Source: Cupriavidus sp. AU9028 (GTDB lineage: Bacteria > Pseudomonadota > Gammaproteobacteria > Burkholderiales > Burkholderiaceae). From it: 64,000 bases of DNA. Under the pieces are notes generated by a model. The model was not told where the DNA came from, did no database searches, and saw nothing but the letters and a program-made list of their open reading frames with translations. The position numbers and the translations under genes are program-made. Location of the stretch: the NCBI RefSeq assembly GCF_019795295.1, contig NZ_JAIMCG010000002.1, forward strand, positions 186,001-250,000, written 5' to 3'. Shown here in pieces: positions 8,715 through 18,702 of the stretch; position 1 is the first letter of the stretch, and each line of letters opens with the position of its first letter.

Positions 8715-8900
8715 CGCGCATGCGGGCGGGATCATGCACCGCATGAATCGCCCGCAGAAAGAATGCTGATATGACTGCTGGCATGCCGTCAGGCGGCTGG
8801 ACGTGCAACATGCTGCAACGCATAATCTGGCGGTCCCTGGCGCTCGATTGCCGGGGCTAAAAAAATGGATCCCCAGACAGGATCGGTAGAGGAGACTCCC

Positions 8901-9665
8901 ATGTCATTGTTCGACCTGACCGGAAAGGTTGCCATCATCACCGGCTCTTCCCGCGGCATCGGCCGCGCGATCGCGGAACAGATGGCGGTGCAAGGCGCGA
9001 AGGTCGTGATTTCGTCGCGCAAGGAAGAAGCCTGCCGCGAGGTCGTCGATGCCATCAATCAGCAGCACGGCGCCGGCACCGCGATTGCGGTGCCGGCCAA
9101 TATCTCCTCCAAGGAAGACCTGCAGAACCTGGTCGACGAGACCAACCGGCAGTTCGGCCGCATCGACATCCTGGTCTGCAACGCGGCGTCCAATCCCTAC
9201 TATGGCCCGATGGGCGGCGTGACGGACGAGCAGTTCCGCAAGGTGCTGGACAACAACGTCATCTCGAACCACTGGCTGATCCACATGGTGGCGCCGCAGA
9301 TGATCGAGCGCAAGGAAGGCTCGATCATCATCGTGTCGTCGATCGGCGGCCTGCGCGGCTCGCCCACCATCGGGGTCTACAACGTCTCCAAGGCGGCCGA
9401 CTTCCAGCTCGCCCGCAACCTGGCGGTCGAATTCGGTCCGCACAACGTGCGTGTCAACTGCATCGCGCCGGGCCTGATCCGCACCGATTTTGCACGGGCG
9501 CTGTGGGAAGACCCGGTGCGTTACCGTCAGTCGACCGAGAATGCGCCGCTGCGCCGCATCGGCGAACCGGTCGAGATTGCCGGCGCGGCGGTCTACCTCG
9601 CCTCGCAGGCCAGCTCCTTCATGACGGGCCAGGCGATGGTCGTGGACGGCGGCGTCACCATCTGA
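8901..9665 (+). CDS. SDR family oxidoreductase
   Basis: This is a 254-residue short-chain dehydrogenase/reductase. The cofactor motif TGSSRGIG is at residues 14-21, NAAS follows near 94, and catalytic Ser146/147, Tyr160 and Lys164 (GVYNVSK) are present. The C-terminus ends in the classical GQAMVVDGGVTI. GAGGAGA 7 nt upstream supports the start at 8901 over an in-frame ATG at 8865. The overall sequence resembles DHRS4-like carbonyl reductases, but the substrate cannot be read from sequence. It stands alone, facing the convergent creA gene. Confidence 0.9.
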   Translation: MSLFDLTGKVAIITGSSRGIGRAIAEQMAVQGAKVVISSRKEEACREVVDAINQQHGAGTAIAVPANISSKEDLQNLVDETNRQFGRIDILVCNAASNPYYGPMGGVTDEQFRKVLDNNVISNHWLIHMVAPQMIERKEGSIIIVSSIGGLRGSPTIGVYNVSKAADFQLARNLAVEFGPHNVRVNCIAPGLIRTDFARALWEDPVRYRQSTENAPLRRIGEPVEIAGAAVYLASQASSFMTGQAMVVDGGVTI

Positions 9666-9677
9666 CGCCGCGCTGCA

Positions 9678-9693
9678 GGGGCCGCGCGGCCCC
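9678..9693. terminator. GC-rich hairpin between convergent genes
   Basis: The perfect palindrome GGGGCCGCGCGGCCCC lies between the SDR stop and the creA stop and is followed on the plus strand by TTGCCC. Its position suggests a bidirectional terminator, but the T-run is poor. Confidence 0.4.
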
Positions 9694-9702
9694 TTGCCCT
9701 CC

Positions 9703-10242
9703 CTACTTCACCGGAATCGGTGTCCCCCGGTCGATCGGCACCGCGCTGACGCTGTTCTGCGGGCTGCCGGACACGATACGGTCGGAATAGGTCAGGTAGA
9801 TCAGCGTATTGCGCTTGCCATCGACCATCCGCACCACGTGCAGCGCCTTGAACAGGACCGACATGCGCTCGGAGAACACGCTGTCCTGCCGGGGCAGGGG
9901 CGCGGGAAACGAAACCGGGCCAACCTGACGACAGGCGATCGACGCTTCCGCCGGGTCCTCCGCCATGCCGAGCGCGCCCTTGATGCCACCGGTGCGGGCG
10001 CGCGACACGTAGCAGGTGATGCCCGGCACCGCGGGATCGTCGTAGGCCTCGACCACCACGCGGTCGGAGCCGGTCACGCGGAAGTTGGTATTGACGCTGC
10101 CCAGTTCCTCGGCCAAGGACGGCGGCGCGATGGAAACGGCAGCCGCGCCGGCGACGGCCGCCAACCATGCCTTGCCGCCTCGTGCGGTGGACAGGGGCCG
10201 CGGAAGACCGCGCCGGTGACTCGTCATGTCTTGCTGCGTCAT
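9703..10242 (-). CDS. creA: CreA family protein
   Basis: This is a 179-residue secreted protein of the CreA family, whose function is unknown (named from the E. coli creABCD locus). A basic N-terminus and hydrophobic stretch (KAWLAAVAGAAAVSIAPPSLA) form a signal peptide cleaved near residue 44. The mature part has the family's two cysteines (ITCYVSRA and SIACRQVG) and the GGIKGALGMAEDP segment. It starts directly after the stop codon of the thioesterase gene with no gap, so the two are one transcription unit. Confidence 0.9.
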   Translation of the reverse strand: MTQQDMTSHRRGLPRPLSTARGGKAWLAAVAGAAAVSIAPPSLAEELGSVNTNFRVTGSDRVVVEAYDDPAVPGITCYVSRARTGGIKGALGMAEDPAEASIACRQVGPVSFPAPLPRQDSVFSERMSVLFKALHVVRMVDGKRNTLIYLTYSDRIVSGSPQNSVSAVPIDRGTPIPVK

Positions 10243-10728
10243 TCAGCTCACCGCCCCCTTGATCTCGTCATGCCGTTGCTGCATTTCCTGCCGCAGCTGA
10301 CGGCGGCGCTGCGCCGCGTCGAAGCGCTGCCGCTCGACCTCGTCGCGCGGCACCAGCGGTGGCACTTCGGCCGGGCGGCCCTCGTCGTCCACCGCGACCA
10401 TGGTGAAGTAGCAGCTGTTGGTATGGCGCACCAGCTTGCTGCGAATGTTCTCGGTGATCACCTTGATGCCGATCTCCATCGAACTGCGGCCGGTGTAGTT
10501 CACCGCAGCCAGGAACGTCACCAGTTCGCCGACGTGGATCGGCTGGCGAAACACCACCTGGTCGACCGACAGGGTCACCACATAGCGGCCGGCATAGCGG
10601 CTCGCGCAGGCGTAGGCCACCATGTCCAGGTATTTGAGGATCGTGCCGCCGTGGACATTGCCGGAGAAGTTCGCCATGTCCGGCGTCATCAGCACGGTCA
10701 TCGAAAGCTGGTGGGAAAGGTCGTTCAT
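10243..10728 (-). CDS. Acyl-CoA thioesterase (hotdog fold, YciA-like)
   Basis: This is a 161-residue single hotdog-domain thioesterase. The conserved segment NFSGNVHGGTILKYLDMVA is the catalytic and CoA-binding region, and the long C-terminal charged helix (RDEVERQRFDAAQRRRQLRQ) is common in this family. It probably hydrolyses medium or long acyl-CoAs in the cytoplasm. The start at 10728 begins the typical N-terminus; the longer frame upstream crosses a terminator and is not coding. It is followed without a gap by creA. Confidence 0.88.
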   Translation of the reverse strand: MNDLSHQLSMTVLMTPDMANFSGNVHGGTILKYLDMVAYACASRYAGRYVVTLSVDQVVFRQPIHVGELVTFLAAVNYTGRSSMEIGIKVITENIRSKLVRHTNSCYFTMVAVDDEGRPAEVPPLVPRDEVERQRFDAAQRRRQLRQEMQQRHDEIKGAVS

Positions 10729-10806
10729 GGTGCAGCGGGAGAAGGCCGAAGGGATTGCAGTGTAGCGCGGTCGCAAGACAAGGCGTTTGCCGCCGACGGC
10801 GCAAAT

Positions 10807-10837
10807 GGAAAAAGCGGCCATCGAGGCCGCTTTTTCC
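10807..10837 (-). terminator. Strong rho-independent terminator of hupB
   Basis: A perfect 13-bp stem (GGAAAAAGCGGCC / GGCCGCTTTTTCC) with a 5-nt loop lies about 75 nt past the hupB stop. It carries an A-tract and a T-tract on both sides, so it can work in either direction. Confidence 0.85.
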
Positions 10838-10912
10838 GGAATCCGCACCGCGAACTTGCGCGGCATCTTGCAAGCGCAACCGGCGCGATGCCGACGACGC
10901 GAGCGGCGGAGC

Positions 10913-11197
10913 TTACTTCTTCTTCTGGTTGAGGGCGTCCTTGAAGCCCTGGCCGGCCGAGAACTTGACGGTCTTGGCCTCGGGAATCTTGATGGTTTCG
11001 CCGGTACGCGGGTTGCGGCCGGTGCGGGCAGCGCGCTTGCCCGCGCCAAAGCTGCCAAAGCCAACCAGCGTCACCGATTCGCCCTGGGCGACGGCCTTCT
11101 TGATGTTTTCCAGCGCGGCGTTCAGTGCGCGCTCTGCTGCAGCATTGCTCAGTTCCGCGTCCGCTGCGATGGCGGATACCAATTCACCTTTATTCAT
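10913..11197 (-). CDS. hupB: HU family DNA-binding protein
   Basis: This is a canonical 94-residue HU: N-terminal dimerisation helices ([19 protein letters not shown]), the [19 protein letters not shown] turn with the DNA-intercalating RNPRTG arm, and a lysine-rich C-terminus. It is a nucleoid-associated protein that bends DNA. The symbol follows the beta-proteobacterial HU-beta name and is by family only. It is monocistronic, ending at the strong terminator downstream. Confidence 0.93.
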   Translation of the reverse strand: MNKGELVSAIAADAELSNAAAERALNAALENIKKAVAQGESVTLVGFGSFGAGKRAARTGRNPRTGETIKIPEAKTVKFSAGQGFKDALNQKKK

Positions 11198-11437
11198 GGC
11201 TGTTTCCCTTGTTGGTCGTCGTCATCGGCGATTCTGGCGCGGGGCTGTTTCACCGACGGCGCAGTCTAATCCGCCGCTTGCAAGCGAAGCAATCCCCAGT
11301 AGCACCGATGCAACGAAAATGCGAGAAATCACCGAGTCAAGCCGGTTTTGGCGCTGTTTTCCCCGCCATTTCACGCATTTGGGGAGGGTTGGAGCGCCAT
11401 TATGGGGCGCGGCTGCTTGCCCAGCGGCCATCCGCAC

Positions 11438-12658
11438 TCAGCCAGCGCCGGACTCGCGCAGGCGTTGTCCGCCGCGGCCAACGGCGCGCATCAGCACGGC
11501 ACCGATGCCGGCGGTTGCCATCACCACGCCGAGCGGAACCGCCGTGCCATCGTGCCAGACGCTGACGGCCACGCCGGCCAGCGTACCGAGCCCGAACTGC
11601 AGCGTTCCCATCAGTGCCGAGGCCGTGCCGGCACGATGGCCCTGATGCGCGAGCGCCAGTGCCGATGCATTGGGGTTGATGCAGCCGAGGCCGGCGATGA
11701 AGAGGAAGAAGCCGGCCACCAGCACGGGCAGCGCGGCGAGGCCGGCGATCGCGGCGATGGCGAGCATCACGCCGGCCAGGCACGGCGCGAACAGCGCCAG
11801 ACCGAGCACACGATCGAGCGAGCGGCCGCGCACCAGCGCCGCGTTGACCTGCGACATGCCGATCAGCCCGATGGCATTGGCCCCGAAGACGAAGCCATAG
11901 TGCGAGGGGTCGATGCCGTTCAGTTCGATCAACACGAAAGGCGAACCGGCGATATAGGCGAACATGCCAGACTGGGCGAAGCCGGCGCACAGCGAATAGC
12001 CAAGGAACTCCCGGTCCCGCAGCAGCTCCCCGTAGTTGCGGAACACCTGGCCGAGCCGCAGGGGCACCACGCGCGAGCGGTCCAGCGATTCCTCCAGCCG
12101 GAAATGCACCAGCAGCAGGACCGCCGTGCCGGCGGCCACCATCACCCAGAAGATGGCGCGCCATCCCCATGCGGTCAGGATCGCGCCGCCAATCAGCGGC
12201 GCGAGGATCGGCGCAAGGCCCATCACCAGCATCAGCGACGAGAATGCCCGCGCGGACTCATGGGCCTGCAGGCGATCGCGCACCATGGCCCGCGCGACCA
12301 CCACGCCGGCGCAGCTTCCGGCCGCCTGCAGGAAGCGCCAGGCCATCAGCGCGTCGACATCGTTCGCGAGCGCGCAGCCCACCGCCGCCAGCACGTACAG
12401 GCCCAGTCCGACATAGAGCGGCGCCTTGCGCCCATAGCGGTCGCTGAGCGGGCCATAGAACGCCTGCCCGGCGGCAAGGCCGACCAGGAACGTACCCAGC
12501 GTCAATTGCACCCGGTCGATGCCCACCCCGAGGTCGCCCGCCAGCGACGGGAACGCCGGCAGGTACATGTCGATCGAGATCGGGCCGAGCGCCATCAGTG
12601 CGCCGCAGATGAGAAGCCAGAGAGGAAAGCGTGACGGTGCGGAGGGAACGGAAGTCAT
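11438..12658 (-). CDS. Bcr/CflA family multidrug efflux MFS transporter
   Basis: This is a 406-residue 12-helix major facilitator of the Bcr/CflA drug:H+ antiporter group. Signatures are ISIDMYLPAFPSLAGDLG in helix 1, GQAFYGPLSDRYGRK for motif A and GCINPNASALAL late in the protein. Known relatives export bicyclomycin, chloramphenicol or sulfonamides; the substrate here is unknown. The start MTSVPSAPSRF at 12658 is preferred over upstream in-frame starts because it leaves a short N-tail before helix 1. GGAGGGAACGGA-like bases nearby are on the other strand, so the RBS is weak. Confidence 0.88.
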   Translation of the reverse strand: MTSVPSAPSRFPLWLLICGALMALGPISIDMYLPAFPSLAGDLGVGIDRVQLTLGTFLVGLAAGQAFYGPLSDRYGRKAPLYVGLGLYVLAAVGCALANDVDALMAWRFLQAAGSCAGVVVARAMVRDRLQAHESARAFSSLMLVMGLAPILAPLIGGAILTAWGWRAIFWVMVAAGTAVLLLVHFRLEESLDRSRVVPLRLGQVFRNYGELLRDREFLGYSLCAGFAQSGMFAYIAGSPFVLIELNGIDPSHYGFVFGANAIGLIGMSQVNAALVRGRSLDRVLGLALFAPCLAGVMLAIAAIAGLAALPVLVAGFFLFIAGLGCINPNASALALAHQGHRAGTASALMGTLQFGLGTLAGVAVSVWHDGTAVPLGVVMATAGIGAVLMRAVGRGGQRLRESGAG

Positions 12659-12816
12659 CGATGTGGGCGCGAAGCACGACCGCCATGGCGACGGGCCGCG
12701 GCAGCAATGCCGCCGCTGCGGCGCAAGGCCGGCGGCGCGTATCAAAGGCGCAATTGTTGCATAGCTGAACTGACCCCGCGAAGCACGGGTTTCGCCAGCG
12801 ACATGCGGAGGTTACA

Positions 12817-12885
12817 ATGCCACCCGGCCGGCGAGCTGCCTGCCCGCTGCCTGACGGGCATCCATACCGCTCCAGGTGTTCCTGA
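12817..12885 (+). CDS. Possible 22-codon leader ORF upstream of the secreted unknown
   Basis: An ATG at 12817 is preceded by a perfect GGAGG (12807-12811) at 5 nt. The ORF encodes 22 residues (MPPGRRAACPLPDGHPYRSR then CS) and stops 5 nt before the ATG of the next gene, which has no good ribosome-binding site of its own. This layout suggests translational coupling or a leader peptide. The peptide has no features of its own, and chance cannot be excluded. Confidence 0.35.
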   Translation: MPPGRRAACPLPDGHPYRSRCS

Positions 12886-12890
12886 TCTGC

Positions 12891-13466
12891 ATGAGAACAA
12901 GACCGATCCATACGACCGCACCGCTGGCCATCACCGCATGCCTGCTGAGCGCGTCGCTTGCGGCTGCGACGCCAGCACGTCCGGCATCGGCGCCCACGGC
13001 GACAGGAGCGGCAAATGGCGCCCACCAGCCCGACGCGCTGACCCAGATGCTGCGCGGCGCCGCGACCGGGCAGAACACCGGTGCAGCAGGCGTTCCCGAG
13101 CTGCTGCGCGGCTCCCGCCGCCCGGACGGCATCCTCGCCCGCGCCTGCCGCGAGCTGAACGACGCGCTGCCGATCGACATCGACACCGAAACCCGCTTGC
13201 GCCGTTGCCAGGCAGTCCCCGGCAAGCACATCCTCTTCCAGCTCGAACTGGTCAACTATCGCGGCCCCATGCTCGACCTCGCCAGCTTCGAAGTCAGCTA
13301 TGCCGCGCCCCTGCAGCGCAATATCTGCGCGAACCGCGACGTCGAGATCCTGACCAAGCTCGGCATCAGCATGCTGTTCCGCTACATGACCCGCAAGGGC
13401 AAGGGCGAGCGCCGCGTCGGCGACGTCTATATCAACGGACCGATCTGCACGGCGGCGCTGCGTTGA
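12891..13466 (+). CDS. Secreted protein of unknown function
   Basis: This is a 191-residue protein with an N-terminal signal peptide (APLAITACLLSASLAAATPA). The mature part has an alanine/glycine-rich linker and then a compact domain with four cysteines (ARACREL, RRCQAVPG, RNICANRD, GPICTAAL), possibly two disulfides in the periplasm. I do not recognise the family. The ATG at 12891 is chosen over GTG at 12876 because it gives a normal signal peptide n-region (MRTRPIH). Translation may depend on the small ORF ending 5 nt upstream. It faces opgH across a terminator hairpin. Confidence 0.75.
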   Translation: MRTRPIHTTAPLAITACLLSASLAAATPARPASAPTATGAANGAHQPDALTQMLRGAATGQNTGAAGVPELLRGSRRPDGILARACRELNDALPIDIDTETRLRRCQAVPGKHILFQLELVNYRGPMLDLASFEVSYAAPLQRNICANRDVEILTKLGISMLFRYMTRKGKGERRVGDVYINGPICTAALR

Positions 13467-13479
13467 GCGCGACATGAGA

Positions 13480-13511
13480 AAGGCCCGTGCCAGTTTCCCG
13501 GCACGGGCCTT
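13480..13511 (+). terminator. Terminator hairpin between convergent genes
   Basis: A 12-bp perfect stem (AAGGCCCGTGCC / GGCACGGGCCTT) with an 8-nt loop lies 14 nt past the stop of the secreted unknown and is followed by CTGCTTTC on the plus strand. Confidence 0.7.
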
Positions 13512-13525
13512 CTGCTTTCACCTTG

Positions 13526-13551
13526 TCGTCCCCGCACGGGCGGGGACCCAG
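13526..13551. repeat. REP-like hairpin (GTCCCCGC...GCGGGGAC)
   Basis: GTCCCCGC and GCGGGGAC, with an ACGG loop, are followed by CCAG just before the opgH stop. Short CCCGC...GCGGG hairpins of this kind are scattered between genes in many Burkholderiales genomes. Only one copy was seen here. Confidence 0.45.
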
Positions 13552-13567
13552 CGGCGTCGGTCCTGCA

Positions 13568-16132
13568 TCAAGCCGCCGCCCCGCGCGGTCGCAGCGGCAC
13601 CACGTTCGCGGCCCGCCGTGCCGGCAGCACGCGCGACTGCTTCCAGCCCTCGTCGGCCAGCGCCGATGCCCAGACCGATTCGTGCAGCCTCGACAAGGCG
13701 AGCGGATCGTTCAGCAGCAGCAGCTTCTGCTTCGGATCGAGCGCGTCCGGACCGGAGGTCAGCGCCTGCTGCACCAGCACCGCGTGCTGGCGCTGCGTGG
13801 CCGCCGGTTGCACCAGTCGCGTCGTGCCGGTCGCGCACATCAGCGCGTTGGTGACCGGATCGACCACGGCATCGATGAACTTCGGTTCCGGGCCGGCCTC
13901 GGCAACATGTCGCTGGGTATCCACCAGTTCCCGCGGCGGATGCGCTTCCTCGGGAATCACGAAGAGGCGCTGTGCCTTGGTCAGGCGTCCGAGGCTGACG
14001 CGCGAGAGCAGGACCGACAGCGGAATCGACGCCGCCAGCGAACCGACGATCGGCAGCAGCCACCACAGGAAGTCCGGGTTGAGCCAGTAGACCAGACCGC
14101 CCCAGGCCAGGCCCAGCACGGTATGCCAGCCATGGCGGCGGAATGCCTCGCCCCAGCTCGTCTCGGCGTCCTCGCGCGGGGGCGACTTCCACGAGATGCC
14201 CCAGCCGATGTAGGCGGCCAGCACGAACTGCGTATGGAACAGCATGCGCACCGGAGCCAGCAGTGCCGACACCAACATTTCGATCAGCATCGACAGCGTC
14301 AGGCGGATCGCCCCGCCATACTGCCGCGCCTGGCGCAACAGCAGCAGCACGCCGGCCAGCTTGGGCAGGAACAGCAGCGTCGCGGTGGCGGAGAACAGCG
14401 CCAGCGCCTTCTCCGGATGCCACTCCGGCCAGTTCGGATAGAGCTGGTACGGCTGCGAGAAATACTCGGGCGGCACCAGCGCATGCTTGGCCAGCATCGC
14501 GGTGGACAGCACCAGGAACAGGAACCACAGCGGCGCCGACAGGTACGCCATCACCCCGGTCAGGAACACGGCGCGGTGAACCGTATGGAAGCCCTGCTTC
14601 ATCCACAACCGGAAGTTCATCAGGTTGCCCTGGCACCAGCGGCGGTCGCGCTTGACCTCGTCCAGCAGGTTCGGCGGCAGTTCCTCGAACGATCCCGGCA
14701 GGTCGTAGGCGATCCACACGCCCCAGCCGGCCCGGCGCATCAGCGCGGCCTCGACGAAGTCGTGCGACAGGATTTCGCCGGCCAGCGGCCCCTTGCCCGG
14801 CAGCGGCGCGAGCGCGCAGTGCTCCATGAAGGGCTTGATGCGGATGATCGCGTTGTGGCCCCAATAGTGCGACTCGCCCAGCTGCCAGTAATGCAGGCCG
14901 GCGGTGAACAGCGGGCCGTAGACGCGCGTGGCGAACTGCTGCATGCGCGCGTACAGCGTCTCGCGCCCGGCCGCCAGCGGCGCGGTCTGGATGATGCCGG
15001 CGCCGGGGTTGGCTTCCATCAGCCGCACCAGCGTGGCCAGGCATTCCCCGCTCATCACGCTGTCGGCGTCGAATACCACCATGTAGCGGTACTTGCTGCC
15101 CCAGCGGCGGCAGAAGTCCGAGACGTTGCCGGTCTTGCGCTTCACGCGATGACGGCGCCACCGATAGAAGATGCGGCCGAAGCCGTTGACCGCGCGGCAG
15201 GTCTCGATCCACGCATTGGTCTCGGCGGTCTTCAGGTCCGGATTGCCGCTGTCGGAGAGCACGAAGAAGTCGAAGTGCTTCAGTTGCCCCGTGCGCTCGA
15301 GCGATTCGTAGGTGGCGCGCAGCCCGGCGAAGACGCGTGTCACGTCCTCGTTGCAGATCGGCATGATGATTGCCGTGCGGGCATCGTCGGCGATCGGCGC
15401 GTCGCTGGCGGCGCTGCGCGAGATCAGATGGCGATCGCCGCCCTTGGCCAGCACCAGGAAGCCCATCATCGCGGTCCAGAAACCGGCGGACACCCATGCG
15501 AACAAGACGGCGAACAGGCCGAGGGTCACCCTCTCCAGCAGATCGGCGCCCTTGTACGGCAGCACCGTCGACATGAAGTAAGTCGCCATCGCGGTTTGCA
15601 GGATCACCAGCACCAGCAGCACCCAGCGGCGGTGCGCGCCGGCGGGATGCCACTTGCCCTCGGCATCGGGGCCGTCATGCAGCGTGTCCCACGGTTCCGG
15701 AGCGGGCGGCTTGCCCAGCATGCCGCGCCAGGCGTTGCGCAGGAATCCGGCGATGACATGGGGCGGCCAGGGCCGCGGCACCATCGAGGCACGGCGCGGC
15801 TCGGGGCCGGTCGCCACATGCACGCTGCCGTCGGCGCGGTGCTCGACCAGCGGCTCGCCGTCGATACGGGGGTCGCCATAGGCGAGCTGCAACCGCCGCT
15901 CGATCGACGCATAGGCGCCGCCGGTGGGAACACTGCCGCCCTCGCTGGCCGCCAGCGACTGCTGCAGGCGGCGCAGCGCGGTCTCCGCGTCGCCGCGGCT
16001 TGCGTCATGCGCTTCGATATCGGCCAGCAGTTCCCGGCGCTGCTCGGAAGACACCGGCAGCTGTTCGAGGTAGCGCTCGCACGCCTCGGGGGCGGTGCGC
16101 TGCTTCAGCCTGGGGGTAAGATGTAGCTCCAC
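13568..16132 (-). CDS. opgH: Glucans biosynthesis glucosyltransferase OpgH (MdoH)
   Basis: This 854-residue inner-membrane family 2 glycosyltransferase makes the linear beta-1,2-glucose backbone of osmoregulated periplasmic glucans from UDP-glucose. The central cytoplasmic GT2 domain shows the D,D,D,(Q/R)xxRW pattern: [23 protein letters not shown] and DRRWCQGN. It is flanked by hydrophobic segments ([17 protein letters not shown] near 175, several after about 510). Length matches E. coli OpgH (847). It starts with GTG at 16132 inside the last codons of opgG (28-bp overlap) with only a weak RBS, so its translation is coupled to opgG. Confidence 0.95.
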   Translation of the reverse strand: MELHLTPRLKQRTAPEACERYLEQLPVSSEQRRELLADIEAHDASRGDAETALRRLQQSLAASEGGSVPTGGAYASIERRLQLAYGDPRIDGEPLVEHRADGSVHVATGPEPRRASMVPRPWPPHVIAGFLRNAWRGMLGKPPAPEPWDTLHDGPDAEGKWHPAGAHRRWVLLVLVILQTAMATYFMSTVLPYKGADLLERVTLGLFAVLFAWVSAGFWTAMMGFLVLAKGGDRHLISRSAASDAPIADDARTAIIMPICNEDVTRVFAGLRATYESLERTGQLKHFDFFVLSDSGNPDLKTAETNAWIETCRAVNGFGRIFYRWRRHRVKRKTGNVSDFCRRWGSKYRYMVVFDADSVMSGECLATLVRLMEANPGAGIIQTAPLAAGRETLYARMQQFATRVYGPLFTAGLHYWQLGESHYWGHNAIIRIKPFMEHCALAPLPGKGPLAGEILSHDFVEAALMRRAGWGVWIAYDLPGSFEELPPNLLDEVKRDRRWCQGNLMNFRLWMKQGFHTVHRAVFLTGVMAYLSAPLWFLFLVLSTAMLAKHALVPPEYFSQPYQLYPNWPEWHPEKALALFSATATLLFLPKLAGVLLLLRQARQYGGAIRLTLSMLIEMLVSALLAPVRMLFHTQFVLAAYIGWGISWKSPPREDAETSWGEAFRRHGWHTVLGLAWGGLVYWLNPDFLWWLLPIVGSLAASIPLSVLLSRVSLGRLTKAQRLFVIPEEAHPPRELVDTQRHVAEAGPEPKFIDAVVDPVTNALMCATGTTRLVQPAATQRQHAVLVQQALTSGPDALDPKQKLLLLNDPLALSRLHESVWASALADEGWKQSRVLPARRAANVVPLRPRGAAA

Positions 16133-17691
16133 GTCTCGGACAGGGTTGTATTGCCGTTGCGAAGATAGCCGCGCAACTCAACCGGCTTGCTGTCATCCTT
16201 GCGGCGCAGGAACATCGTCATGCGCCACCCCCCGGTAGCCTCGTTACGCCTGGTTTGCGTGCGCAGCAACTCGGCATTGCCGTCGGCGGATACCACCGCG
16301 TCGATATGCGCGTTCGCTTCCAGCTTCTTGAAGGCCGGCCCCTCGAAATCGACGACATACGAGAAGCTGGTGTCTTCCTTGTCGCGACTCAATCCTGGCC
16401 CGCGCCGGGTCTGCGTGACCCAGGACAGCGGGGGTTGCCGCTCCTTGTCCTTCTGCCAGAGCAGGCGGTACTCGAAATCGAACGGCTGCCTGGGCTTGGG
16501 CGGATTGTCCGGGACCCAGTAGGCCACGATGTTGTCGTTGGTCTCGTCCGGCGTCGGGATCATGACCAGTTCGACCCGGCCCGAGCCCCAGTTGCCCTTC
16601 GGTTCCACCCACCCGCTCGGCCGCCGTTCATACCATTCGCCGATTTCCTGATAGCTGGCGAAATTGCGGTCGCGCTGCATCAGACCGAACCCCTCGGGAT
16701 TCGTTGCGGAGAAGGATGTAACAATTAGTCGGCGCGGATTGACGAGCGGCCGCCAGATCCATTCGCCAGTGCCCAGCTGGACGGACAGGCCGTCCGAGTC
16801 GTGCACTTCCGGGCGGAAGTCGGTGCTCGGGGCCGGCTGGTTTTCGCCGAACAGATACATGCTGGTCAGCGGCGCCAGGCCAAGCTTGGTGACGTTCTCG
16901 CGCATGTAGAGCCGCGCCTTGACCTCGGTCTCGGTATCCGCGCCAGGACGGATGATGAAGCGATAGGCCCCCGTCATCCGCCGCGAGTCCAGCAGCGCAT
17001 AGATCGTCAGATGCTTGTCGCCACGAGCGGGCCGCTCGATCCAGTACTCGACGAAGTCCGGAAACTCCTCGCCCGAGTTCAGCGCGGTATCGACCGCCAG
17101 GCCCCGTGCCGACAGGCCGTACCACTGGTCCTTGCCGACGCCACGGAAGTAGCTGGCGCCAACGAAGGACACCACCTCGTCCTTGTGCTTGCCATTGACC
17201 GGATGCAGTACGCGGAAGCCGGCGAAGCCGAGCCCCTTCAGCGACTCCGGGTTGAACTTGTGCGAACCGTAGTTGAAGGAGGACGGGTCGAAGCGGATCT
17301 CGCGGATGCGGCTGCCGACCACCTCGTTGATCTTGACGGGCTTGTCGAACACCATCCCTTCATGGAAGAAGGACAGTTCGAACGGCAGCTTGGCGTCGCG
17401 CCACTGATAGCGCTCCGGCTTGAATTGAATCTCGCGGTAACGCTCGTACGAGAGCTGGCGCAGTTCGGCGGGAAGCTCGTGCCTGGGGGGCTTGTACGGG
17501 CTGTTGGCCAGCTGGCGGGCGCGCGCCGCGACCGTATCGAAGCTGAAGGCATGCGCGGCCATGGCGCCGCACGCGAGCATACCCGCCAGCAGCCAGCGGC
17601 CCAGCCGGGCGCCGTGCCGCGCCGGCTGACGGCCGAGGGCCGAGGCACGGGAACGGTCAGGGAGAACCGGAAGCGGAACAGTAGCGGTCAT
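16105..17691 (-). CDS. opgG: Glucan biosynthesis protein OpgG (MdoG)
   Basis: This 528-residue periplasmic protein is needed with OpgH for branched osmoregulated periplasmic glucans. A signal peptide ([20 protein letters not shown]) precedes the conserved beta-sandwich catalytic-like domain ([49 protein letters not shown]). Length is close to the E. coli protein (511). The start MTATVPLP at 17691 gives a normal signal n-region. It is the first gene of the opgGH operon, with a 28-bp overlap into opgH. Confidence 0.95.
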   Translation of the reverse strand: MTATVPLPVLPDRSRASALGRQPARHGARLGRWLLAGMLACGAMAAHAFSFDTVAARARQLANSPYKPPRHELPAELRQLSYERYREIQFKPERYQWRDAKLPFELSFFHEGMVFDKPVKINEVVGSRIREIRFDPSSFNYGSHKFNPESLKGLGFAGFRVLHPVNGKHKDEVVSFVGASYFRGVGKDQWYGLSARGLAVDTALNSGEEFPDFVEYWIERPARGDKHLTIYALLDSRRMTGAYRFIIRPGADTETEVKARLYMRENVTKLGLAPLTSMYLFGENQPAPSTDFRPEVHDSDGLSVQLGTGEWIWRPLVNPRRLIVTSFSATNPEGFGLMQRDRNFASYQEIGEWYERRPSGWVEPKGNWGSGRVELVMIPTPDETNDNIVAYWVPDNPPKPRQPFDFEYRLLWQKDKERQPPLSWVTQTRRGPGLSRDKEDTSFSYVVDFEGPAFKKLEANAHIDAVVSADGNAELLRTQTRRNEATGGWRMTMFLRRKDDSKPVELRGYLRNGNTTLSETWSYILPPG

Positions 17692-18243
17692 GTTGCCGTA
17701 GTGAAGGCGGTGAATCGGAAAGCAGAGACGGAAGGCGCCATGTCGGGCTCTCCGTCGATCGGTGAGGGGCGCCATTCGAGGAACGGCACCGGGGGACTTG
17801 TCGTTTTGCTGCAATGCGGGACAAAACCTTAACAATTCAATCCTCAAAAGTCACGTTGCGATCACGCAAACTGTGCAACAAAATGCAACCTTGATTGCGC
17901 ATTGTCCTCATTTCGGTTCAATGTGCGCGCGGGCGCGCATGCTCTATGCTGCTCTTTTTGCCTGTCTTGACGTGAAAGTGACTCGTGAAACCTTTACTGG
18001 TTCCCCGCGAGCCGTCAATCCTGCATAGGTTGGAGGACGCTGCCGGGGGCCAGCATTTGCGCGCGGCCAGGGACAGGAATGGCAGGCGCGCCGCCCTCGT
18101 TTTCCCGCCTGTTGCCAGTCCTGTTCGCCGCCGAACCGCCACGCCCCGATTCGGCTGGCAGGCTACCGTTCTTGCGAGTGACTAAACCGGCATTTTCCGG
18201 CCAAACCCACGCAACGATACGGAAGATGGTCTGGAGGCAACCC
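17692..18243. other. 552-bp intergenic region upstream of opgGH
   Basis: The stretch is clearly more AT-rich than its surroundings around 17820-18000 (for example TTAACAATTCAATCC and ACAAAATGCAACC). It must hold the opgGH promoter on the minus strand and one for the small secreted gene on the plus strand. I could not pick a convincing -35/-10 pair. No ORF in it looks coding. Confidence 0.5.
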
Positions 18244-18669
18244 ATGATGGACAGGCGAACCGAGCGCAATGGCGGCAGCCGGGCAGGAATCGCGTGCCAA
18301 ACGAGAAGGTTCTGCATGGCGGCATTGGCCTTGTTCGCGTCCGCCGCCCACGGCTATGTCGATCACTACCTGGCCAGCACCATCGTTGGCACCATGAGCC
18401 AGAGCGAGGCGCGCTCGTTCGCCGGCGCGGTCAACCGGGCGTTGACCGGCAGCGCCGACGGCGCCGTGACCCCGTGGTCGGTCCCGGCGACACGCCGCCG
18501 CCCGGCGATCCGGGCCACCATCAGCGTATTGGAGAGCCGGCAAGACATGCGGCAGCCCTGTCGCCGGGTACGCAGCGAATTGCGGCGCGCGAGCAACCAG
18601 GAGTCGTGGACCGGCTGGTTCTGCCGGCAGGGCGATGGCCGGTGGAAAGCGAGCATCGTCGGGCAGTAG
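18244..18669 (+). CDS. Small secreted protein, possible surface-antigen (RT0821/Lpp0805-like) domain
   Basis: This is a 141-residue protein. A hydrophobic stretch (FCMAALALFASAAHGY) near residues 22-37 looks like a signal peptide. The remainder has the pattern of 17-kDa-type surface-antigen C-terminal domains: an ALTGSADGAVTPWS-like segment, CRRVRSEL, and a closing FCRQGDGRWK that recalls the xCRQxDGxW ending. GGAGG at 18232-18236 sets the start at 18244. The family match was judged by eye and is tentative. The next gene, on the other strand, is also a secreted unknown. Confidence 0.65.
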   Translation: MMDRRTERNGGSRAGIACQTRRFCMAALALFASAAHGYVDHYLASTIVGTMSQSEARSFAGAVNRALTGSADGAVTPWSVPATRRRPAIRATISVLESRQDMRQPCRRVRSELRRASNQESWTGWFCRQGDGRWKASIVGQ

Positions 18670-18702
18670 GGCCGCGGGACGGCGGCTGCCCGTCGGTGCA
18701 GC

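Noticed and set aside
13487-16126. An 879-codon plus-strand ORF
   Set aside because: It is fully antisense to opgH, which has clear family motifs; the plus-strand frame has no recognisable domain.
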